Source of the DNA: Thermococcus barophilus MP
GTDB lineage: Archaea > Methanobacteriota_B > Thermococci > Thermococcales > Thermococcaceae
Assembly (NCBI RefSeq): GCF_000151105.2
Contig: NC_014804.1
Location: forward strand, 1,910,567 to 1,974,566
DNA: 64,000 nt
Direction of reading: 5' to 3'
Both the position numbers and the translations under genes were made by a program. The notes beneath the pieces were generated by a model, which saw only the letters and a list, made by a program, of their open reading frames with translations, was not told the DNA's origin and did no database searches. Shown here piece after piece: positions 57,616-64,000 of this stretch; the first letter of the stretch is position 1, and each line of letters opens with the position of its first letter.

Positions 57616-58773
57616 ATGAATCCCGTTGAAGAGGCTTTGAAAATAAAAGATCAGATCATAACATGGCGCAGAGATTTCCATATGTACCCAGAGCTCAAAT
57701 ATGAAGAGGAAAGAACCTCCAAGATCGTGGAAGAACACCTGAGAGAGTGGGGTTATAAAATTAAGCGTGTTGGAACAGGAATAATAGCTGATATCGGAGA
57801 GGGTGATAAAAGAATAGCCCTTAGAGCGGATATGGATGCTTTGCCTGTTCAGGAGGAGAATGATGTTTCATACAAGTCGAGAGTTCCGGGCAAAATGCAT
57901 GCTTGTGGTCACGACGCTCACACCGCCATGCTCCTAGGAGCAGCAAAGATCATGGCCGAATATGAGGATAAGCTCCAGAATGGTGTTAGATTGATATTCC
58001 AGCCGGCTGAAGAAGGGGGCAATGGAGCGCTAAAGATGATTGAAGCCGGTGCTCTGGAAGGGGTTGATGCGATCTTTGGAATACATGTATGGATGGATTT
58101 GCCGAGCGGAGTTTTTGGAATTAGGGAGGGACCGCTCTTAGCGGGGGCTGGGACATTCAGCATTAAGATAAGGGGCAAAGGAGGCCATGGGGCTGCACCG
58201 CACGAAACTGTTGATCCAATACCACTTGCCGCTCACGCAATTTTGGCATTCCAGACGATTGTGAGCAGAAATCTCAATCCAATTGAGACAGGAGTTGTGA
58301 GTGTGTGTGCAGTCCAAGGGGGCACTGCTTTTAACGTTATTCCAGAGGAAGTTGAAATGAAAGGCACTCATCGCTTTTTCAGTGAGGAGGTTAGGAAGCT
58401 GATAGAGAAAAGAATGGATGAAATTTTGAGAGGTCTCACTTCAGCTCATGGGGCAACATATGAGCTTGATATCAAGGAGCTTGTTCCACCGACGATAAAT
58501 CATCCAAGAATGGCAGAGTTTGTGAGGAGGGTTGCTTTAAAATATGGCATGAGTGTTGGAGAGGTTGCCAAATCTATGGGTGCAGAAGATTTCGCTTATT
58601 ACCTACAAAAAGTTCCAGGGATGTTTATACCTTTGGGAATTAGAAACGAAAAGAAGGGCATAGTCTATCCTCATCATCACCCAAGATTTGATGTTGATGA
58701 GGATGTCCTTTATTTGGGTTCTGCTTTGGAGGTGGCGTTGGCATTTGAGTTTTTAAATTTGTTGGAGGAGTAG
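57616..58773 (+). CDS. M20 family amidohydrolase/carboxypeptidase
   Basis: The 385-residue zinc enzyme shows RRDFHMYPELKYEE, ALRADMDALPV, the metal motif MHACGHDAHTAMLLGAA and FQPAEEGGNGALKMIEAGAL, then the dimerisation domain with GKGGHGAAPHETVDPI. These define the M20D subfamily (aminoacylase, hippurate hydrolase and thermostable carboxypeptidase). It would release amino acids from acylated or peptide substrates in the cytoplasm. ATG 57616 follows GGTGGT; the longer frame adds residues without support. It starts about 33 bases after the membrane pair and may have independent function in peptide use. Confidence 0.92.
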   Translation: MNPVEEALKIKDQIITWRRDFHMYPELKYEEERTSKIVEEHLREWGYKIKRVGTGIIADIGEGDKRIALRADMDALPVQEENDVSYKSRVPGKMHACGHDAHTAMLLGAAKIMAEYEDKLQNGVRLIFQPAEEGGNGALKMIEAGALEGVDAIFGIHVWMDLPSGVFGIREGPLLAGAGTFSIKIRGKGGHGAAPHETVDPIPLAAHAILAFQTIVSRNLNPIETGVVSVCAVQGGTAFNVIPEEVEMKGTHRFFSEEVRKLIEKRMDEILRGLTSAHGATYELDIKELVPPTINHPRMAEFVRRVALKYGMSVGEVAKSMGAEDFAYYLQKVPGMFIPLGIRNEKKGIVYPHHHPRFDVDEDVLYLGSALEVALAFEFLNLLEE

Positions 58774-58953
58774 GAATGCATTTGGACATTTTCTGTTTAT
58801 TCTGATTACTTATTTGTTTAGTTTTTAATGATATCGGCTGTCTAATTTGATGCTTTTACAACTGAATATTGATTACTTTACAAAGTTTGATAAATATACA
58901 TGAATGGCTTACATTGATATTTAAAGATCAAAATGAAACTTTACTCATAGAAA

Positions 58954-58963
58954 TGTTTATATT
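58954..58963 (+). promoter_or_regulatory. TATA box of the subtilase gene
   Basis: TGTTTATATT lies about 55 bases before ATG 59013. The leader has a GGAGGTG site at 59001-59007. The 58774-58950 stretch before it is AT-rich and otherwise empty. Confidence 0.6.
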
Positions 58964-59012
58964 TTTGACTGGGTTAGTATATCATTGAACAATTGTAGTC
59001 GGAGGTGTACGA

Positions 59013-62000
59013 ATGAATAAAAGGACAGTGAGTCTTCTAATTGTATTGTTGATGATCCTTTCAGCAATTCCAGTAGCTTTGCCAGTAACGTTGGTGAGTG
59101 CCGAGAATACTCCACAGGTCACTCACACGATAACAAAGGTGAACGCTGTTGCAAAAGAACCAGAGAAAACAGCACCACCGATAACTAAAATAGAACCAGA
59201 GTTGCTTAAAATTCTTGAAGGGAAAGTCACTGTTAATGTTCCAGAGGTCAATGGAGAAAAACTGTTGCCTATTCATATAGTAGCATTATCAAGTATAGAC
59301 TCTAAATTAAAGGGAATCCAAATTGTTGGCAAAAGAGAAATAGCAGGGATGGTAGTGTATCTTGCTTTGGTTCCAATAAAAGAGGAATACAAAAAAGTTC
59401 TCCTCAAAATAGCATCATTACCTGAGGTTGAAGCAGTTACCAGGACAAACCCGTTTGAGCCGGTGGGTACATTTGAAGAACCAGACGCTAAGAATAGCAT
59501 AACAACCAAAACGATACAGATCAGAATTCCGGAAATTAGGAGAAAGATAGATCTATCAAAATTAGAGAAGTTCTCGGTTAAAAAGCTCAAACTTCCAGAG
59601 ATTATGAAGCTGAGAGAGAAAAGCCCCTTGAGAAGAGGAGAATTAAAGATCACAGAAAGGGAAAGCCTAAATATTGAAAACCCAATAAAACCAGCAGACT
59701 ACTTTGCAATCTATCACCATGGTTCCTGGAATACATGGCTTAACTTGGGGATTACTGGAGCTGGAGTTAACGTTGCTGTTATAGACAGCGGCGTTGACTT
59801 TGGAAATCCAGATCTACAAGACGCCTATGCCGTGGAGACTAATCCATCCTCTCCATACTATGGCTGGCCAATAGCGTTTAGCGGGCACTCAATGATATGG
59901 TACTTGCTCTTCAACTACACGTTCCCAACATATATCTATTCGTGGTATGCTGATACCTCTATAGAGCTTCCATACTTCTTGGTATATGGAAATGTCAGCA
60001 TCGGCTACAAGGGCAACTTTACCACAGTATTCACGTCAATGAGCTTGGCCAATATTGAAAATGATGCAGAAAGAGCGGCATTCATTAATGAAACTCTGGC
60101 ATGGATGGGAGTTACAAACTCCAGCAAAATCTTGCTTGTTGACGATGATGGTGGATGGACCCTTGATGAGTTTTATACAGCAGCTCTTGACATCTTGGGA
60201 TTAAACTACACAGTATATGAAGTCCCTTATGGTAGCAGCGGTCCAAATGCAACCGTTTTAAGTCAATATGACGCCGTTATATGGTTCACTGGGGATACCT
60301 ATCAATATACACTGACCCAAAACGATACAGCAAACTTAATGGCATACTTGAACAATGGGGGTAAGCTTTGGCTTATAAGCCAAGACTTGCTTGAGGAGCT
60401 TCCGTTAAATGACACCTTTGTAACAGATTATCTCCACGTTGCTGGTGTTGACCCGGATTATCCGGTTCCAACAATAATAAAGATGGCAAATAATACCTAC
60501 AAAGCTAAGTCAATATACTATGGGTTCTACGGAAGCCTTACAGATGCATTTGCTGATTTTGTATTTCCAGATAACGAATCACAAGTTCTTGCAGTGGGAT
60601 ATGAAGCAATCGTCGGTATTCAGTGGATTGATCCAGACACAGGAAATGTGACCCAAATAACTTACATGAAGTTCCCAATGAATGAAACCCTTGGAGTCCC
60701 GACAAAGAGTGGAATATTCCACTTTGGATTCCACCCGGACATTGCTCTCTGGGTTGACTGGAATGGGGGCTATATCATTGTAGCGGATCCAGAGAACGCT
60801 ACAAAATATGATACAGTTTATGCTGACATAACACCTATGCTCGTAGATGCAGGAAGCATAACCTTGGAGTATCTTGACTTCAATGAGGATTCTGGTCATA
60901 CTAAGGATAATCCTGTTATACAGGTTGACTTCTGGGACACATTTAATGACAGGTTTGGCCAGGATGGATATGCTGATCTTTCAGGCGGACTAATATACTT
61001 CATAGCTGATGGAGTTAATCCAATCCCATATGAAGATGTTGTTTCATCAAACTGGGGACTTCCAATGCCAATTCCAGAGAACGGTGACTTGGTAGCATTC
61101 ATGATAGGCAATGTCTATGTTGCCGGTGGAGATCATGGAACATTATGTGCTGCTGCTGTAGGGGCAAGAGGTAGAACATTCTATGGTCTAACATTTGGTA
61201 ATGCCATTGGTGCAAAGATAATTGCAGAAGGTTCACTCTACCAGGGAGGAAGCTGGATTGATTATGTGTTCTTTGCTGTTGAGGGCTATGATGGAATTCC
61301 AGGAACAGGAGATGAGGCATTAGTAGTTAGCAACAGCTATGGTGCTTCATCAGTTATTGCCAAAGGATACACATGGGATGACAGATTCCTCTACTGGATA
61401 ACACACTTCTATGCTCCGCAGGTAAGCTTCTTCTTCGCTGCAGGAAACGGTGGTCCGGGTTACGGAACAGTTACAAGTGAGGGAGCTTCGCCAGGAGTTA
61501 TAACAGTAGGAGCAGCAGTTGAATTTGGTTATAGAGCACTCTTTGGATATGACGATGGACCTTGGGGATACGAGCTTGCTAACTATGGAGACGTCGTATG
61601 GTTCTCAAACAGAGGTCCAAATGCCCTTGGACAGGTAGATCCAGATGTCTTAGCTGTCGGTGCCTATGCTCTCGGAAGCCTTCCACTAAATGAAGTTGGA
61701 GATGGTTTCTGGGCCAGCGATCTCTGGGCAGGAACGAGCTTAGCAACGCCTATGGCTGCAGGTATTGCTGCTTTGGTGTATGAAGCATATTATTCAGCTC
61801 ATGGAACATGGCCAACAGCAGAGGAGGTTAAAGAGATACTCATGAGCACTACCAAGAACGTCAATCATGATGTCTTCAGTCAGGGTGCAGGATTTCTGGA
61901 TGCCTACAGAGCTGTGCAGGCGGCATTAAACTTGGATGGAATAATTGTGTCACCATCAATGTGGCAAGCAGGAGAAACAGAGTATCCGGCATTTGCAAAT

Positions 62001-64000
62001 GTCATTTATCCAGGAGATAGTGCTTCACATGTCTTTGAAGTTAGAAACATGAACGTATCAGCATCAAAGGACGTTGAAGTTTCTGCAGAGGTGTTCCAGA
62101 AGATTGGAGAAGTTGAGTTCAATGTGACCGGAAATTCCTGGTACATGTACAGGATTGATCCGTTTATACCAAACGGAACAGACCTCATGAAGATTACCCT
62201 TTACTTTGACTATGACTACTTCGATACTGAGAGGGACTATTCAGCAGATGCATTCCCATGGTTCAGAGTTTGGGATGTCACATATGTCTATGATCCAGAG
62301 TCAAATACAACAGTTCCTACATTTAACCTGCTTACACAGTCACTTAATGAAGGAACATCAATCTCTGCAACATTAGGAAATCCATTACAGAAGTTCCACG
62401 ACGGTTTATATGTCCAGATCAGAGATGTTCTCAGGTACTATGGCAAGACAGACACTTATCCCGCCAAGCTCAAACTGGAGTTCTACAAGAGGGTGCCATG
62501 GGATTGGGTTGCCATTAATACAACAACTCTCACGGTACCTGCTAATGGAACTGCAACATTTATGGCTACAGTGACTGTTCCTCTCAATGCTTCATACGGA
62601 GTCTATGAAGGCGCAATCTACCTCAAGTACGATAGATATGAAACGACAATTCCAGTGAGCGTTGTTGTTGCATCACCGACACCGAACTTTGAGTTCGGAG
62701 GAAATACAAATGCGAGTGGTCTCTACGATAACAGCAATGTCTACGGACAGTTTGACTGGAGCTGGAGATACGAAAGCGGTGATTGGAGGTTGTTCTACTT
62801 TAACGTCTCAAATGCTCACAACATGACAAATGCTTACTTAATAGCAGATGTTTCATGGGATGGCATTCCAACCGACATAAACCTTCACCTCCTTGGCCCC
62901 GCAGAGGATGGCTCCTTGCTACCGTTCAGTGCCATATGGCCAGGAATATTTGGACCATACACACTGGCTGAAATTGGAAGAAGCATAGATGGCTATGTGG
63001 GTGCTGGAATGTTCAAGCTCTTCACGACAAGCGGTACAAGTAGGGAAGTTATCGCAGCACCAGCATCACCTGGGCTCCATGCATTGTGGCTTCACAATGT
63101 GCTCTTCGATGGCAAGCAGAGCTACAGGACATTCAGCGGAAAGATTGGCATGGCATCAGTTACTCCCGGCACATGGATGGAGAGCATTAACTCAACTGAA
63201 GGTAAGAAATCATTTATAGTCCATCTACCTTCGTCATTTGGAATGCTGAAGGCTACTGCAGCCGGATTAACAGCACCGATAATCTATAAAGACAAACTCG
63301 CGCCACCAACTGGATCTGCTGACTACTACACAGTTACAGTTAAGGATGCCACAAAGCTTAGTATAACGCTTACAAGCCTGTGGGACGACTTGGCTGGTGT
63401 TGACCTTGACCTTTACGTCTACTACAATGGACAGCTTGTGGGTGCATCCTATACATCAACAGCGGATGAAGGAGTCATTATTCAACTCCCAGCATCGGGT
63501 ACATACACAATCGAGGTGTACTCATGGAACAACCCGACAACAAATGCAACCTATGACCTCAAGATTCTTGCAATTGAACAGGGAGATCTACAGGTCGAGA
63601 GCATCAAGGAGATAGCAGATGGTGTTTACAACGTTACAGTCAGCTACACTATGAGCAGTGACAAGTTTGAAAACGCAAATACATTCTACGGAACGATATA
63701 CTTCGGCTATGATGCAGCCCCAATGCTTATAGAGGTTCCAGTTACCCTCTACAAGACAACCCCAGAGATTATTGAAGAATTTGGAACTGTTGTGATAATG
63801 CAACCATATGACCTGTCATTGAACTTGGTACCAAATGAGGAAATCGCTGAGATAGGTACAACATATACACTTACAACATTCGTATCTAACTATGGCCCAT
63901 ACGACGCAACAGAGGCTGTGGTAAATCTTTACAAAGATGGAGAGCTTATTGATCAAGTAAAGCTCCCAGAATTTGCTAAAGGAGAAGTGTATAAAGTTGA
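59013..64000 (+). CDS. Giant secreted subtilisin-like serine protease, 3' end outside the window
   Basis: The frame stays open for 1,662 codons to the window edge. A signal peptide (LLIVLLMILSAIPVALPVTLVSA) is followed by a propeptide of about 200 residues. Catalytic residues are Asp258 (AVIDSGVD), His708 (GGDHGTLCAAA), Asn812 (AAGNGGPG) and Ser909 (AGTSLATPMAAG). Between Asp and His lie 449 residues, far more than the 30 to 50 usual. Within them about residues 366-470 (SSKILLVDDDGGW to LWLISQDLLEELP) resemble a glutamine-amidotransferase-like fold. After the protease come beta-rich domains, one like a pre-peptidase C-terminal domain (YYTVTVKDATKLSITLTS) and a CARDB-like end. Comparable to pyrolysin. 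SD and ATG are clear. Confidence 0.92.
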   Translation, partial: MNKRTVSLLIVLLMILSAIPVALPVTLVSAENTPQVTHTITKVNAVAKEPEKTAPPITKIEPELLKILEGKVTVNVPEVNGEKLLPIHIVALSSIDSKLKGIQIVGKREIAGMVVYLALVPIKEEYKKVLLKIASLPEVEAVTRTNPFEPVGTFEEPDAKNSITTKTIQIRIPEIRRKIDLSKLEKFSVKKLKLPEIMKLREKSPLRRGELKITERESLNIENPIKPADYFAIYHHGSWNTWLNLGITGAGVNVAVIDSGVDFGNPDLQDAYAVETNPSSPYYGWPIAFSGHSMIWYLLFNYTFPTYIYSWYADTSIELPYFLVYGNVSIGYKGNFTTVFTSMSLANIENDAERAAFINETLAWMGVTNSSKILLVDDDGGWTLDEFYTAALDILGLNYTVYEVPYGSSGPNATVLSQYDAVIWFTGDTYQYTLTQNDTANLMAYLNNGGKLWLISQDLLEELPLNDTFVTDYLHVAGVDPDYPVPTIIKMANNTYKAKSIYYGFYGSLTDAFADFVFPDNESQVLAVGYEAIVGIQWIDPDTGNVTQITYMKFPMNETLGVPTKSGIFHFGFHPDIALWVDWNGGYIIVADPENATKYDTVYADITPMLVDAGSITLEYLDFNEDSGHTKDNPVIQVDFWDTFNDRFGQDGYADLSGGLIYFIADGVNPIPYEDVVSSNWGLPMPIPENGDLVAFMIGNVYVAGGDHGTLCAAAVGARGRTFYGLTFGNAIGAKIIAEGSLYQGGSWIDYVFFAVEGYDGIPGTGDEALVVSNSYGASSVIAKGYTWDDRFLYWITHFYAPQVSFFFAAGNGGPGYGTVTSEGASPGVITVGAAVEFGYRALFGYDDGPWGYELANYGDVVWFSNRGPNALGQVDPDVLAVGAYALGSLPLNEVGDGFWASDLWAGTSLATPMAAGIAALVYEAYYSAHGTWPTAEEVKEILMSTTKNVNHDVFSQGAGFLDAYRAVQAALNLDGIIVSPSMWQAGETEYPAFANVIYPGDSASHVFEVRNMNVSASKDVEVSAEVFQKIGEVEFNVTGNSWYMYRIDPFIPNGTDLMKITLYFDYDYFDTERDYSADAFPWFRVWDVTYVYDPESNTTVPTFNLLTQSLNEGTSISATLGNPLQKFHDGLYVQIRDVLRYYGKTDTYPAKLKLEFYKRVPWDWVAINTTTLTVPANGTATFMATVTVPLNASYGVYEGAIYLKYDRYETTIPVSVVVASPTPNFEFGGNTNASGLYDNSNVYGQFDWSWRYESGDWRLFYFNVSNAHNMTNAYLIADVSWDGIPTDINLHLLGPAEDGSLLPFSAIWPGIFGPYTLAEIGRSIDGYVGAGMFKLFTTSGTSREVIAAPASPGLHALWLHNVLFDGKQSYRTFSGKIGMASVTPGTWMESINSTEGKKSFIVHLPSSFGMLKATAAGLTAPIIYKDKLAPPTGSADYYTVTVKDATKLSITLTSLWDDLAGVDLDLYVYYNGQLVGASYTSTADEGVIIQLPASGTYTIEVYSWNNPTTNATYDLKILAIEQGDLQVESIKEIADGVYNVTVSYTMSSDKFENANTFYGTIYFGYDAAPMLIEVPVTLYKTTPEIIEEFGTVVIMQPYDLSLNLVPNEEIAEIGTTYTLTTFVSNYGPYDATEAVVNLYKDGELIDQVKLPEFAKGEVYKV

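Noticed and set aside
58774-58950. CTGA and TGATG motifs before the subtilase gene as an sRNA
   Set aside because: The region is AT-rich, box spacing is wrong and no closing stem exists.

Overview
The window looks like chromosome from a hyperthermophilic archaeon of the order Thermococcales, most likely a lower-GC Thermococcus. The evidence is the gene content: a Pyrococcus-type glutamate dehydrogenase, a WOR5-like tungsten oxidoreductase operon, a GH57 branching enzyme with C-terminal helix-hairpin-helix repeats, an archaeal class I CCA-adding enzyme, aCPSF1, RqcH, a proteasome beta subunit, a class II ribonucleotide reductase with an intein, and box C/D sRNAs. Promoters are archaeal TATA boxes and many starts follow GGTG or GGAGGTGA Shine-Dalgarno motifs. 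The species cannot be named from sequence reading alone.

Layout. 1-3841: an AT-rich pair of large membrane proteins, probably for surface glycans. 4163-6655: a TasA/camelysin-like secreted protein, a HAD phosphatase, and two rubrerythrin-like genes, the first with a frameshift. 6842-11091: class II ribonucleotide reductase with a mini-intein, a phosphoribosyltransferase and ThpR. 11088-17182: an AAA ATPase with palindromic operators sitting between thpR and cca, then cca, a GH57 protein, and a KaiC-like ATPase with a small partner. 17179-20185: tungsten oxidoreductase, Fe-S subunit, small protein and MoaD-like carrier. 20302-24741: EamA transporter, DUF116, DUF835, a C/D sRNA, a DUF401 permease and a small protein. 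24742-25335: a long intergenic region with a GC-rich structured island. 25336-33892: ileS, a second ATPase flanked by copies of its putative operator, a decapitated ATPase, a radical SAM protein and RqcH. 34040-37620: a surface protein and the glycogen branching enzyme. 37722-42375: nitrogen-related genes (PII, NSS transporter with an unlisted 36-residue small subunit, C/D sRNA, GDH). 42454-48922: kinase-like protein, proteasome beta, aCPSF1, a threonine-synthase-like/wHTH fusion, rpiA, tRNA-Leu. 48932-58773: MATE exporter, PEP synthase, an STT3-like protein fused to a toroid domain, tandem membrane paralogues, and an M20 peptidase. 59013-end: a giant secreted subtilase, cut off by the window.

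How they fit: peptide and sugar fermentation dominates (secreted protease, M20 peptidase, amino-acid transporter, GDH, tungsten oxidoreductase, PEP synthase, GH57 enzymes). RNA metabolism is well represented (CCA enzyme, ThpR, aCPSF1, RqcH, IleS, two C/D sRNAs). The most unusual items are a threonine-synthase-like protein that has Arg in place of the PLP lysine and carries a DNA-binding domain; the ATPase loci with built-in palindromic operators; a multi-hairpin RNA-like island; a subtilase with about 400 extra residues between catalytic Asp and His; and a strong tendency for convergent genes to share a four-base TTAG/CTAA stop overlap.
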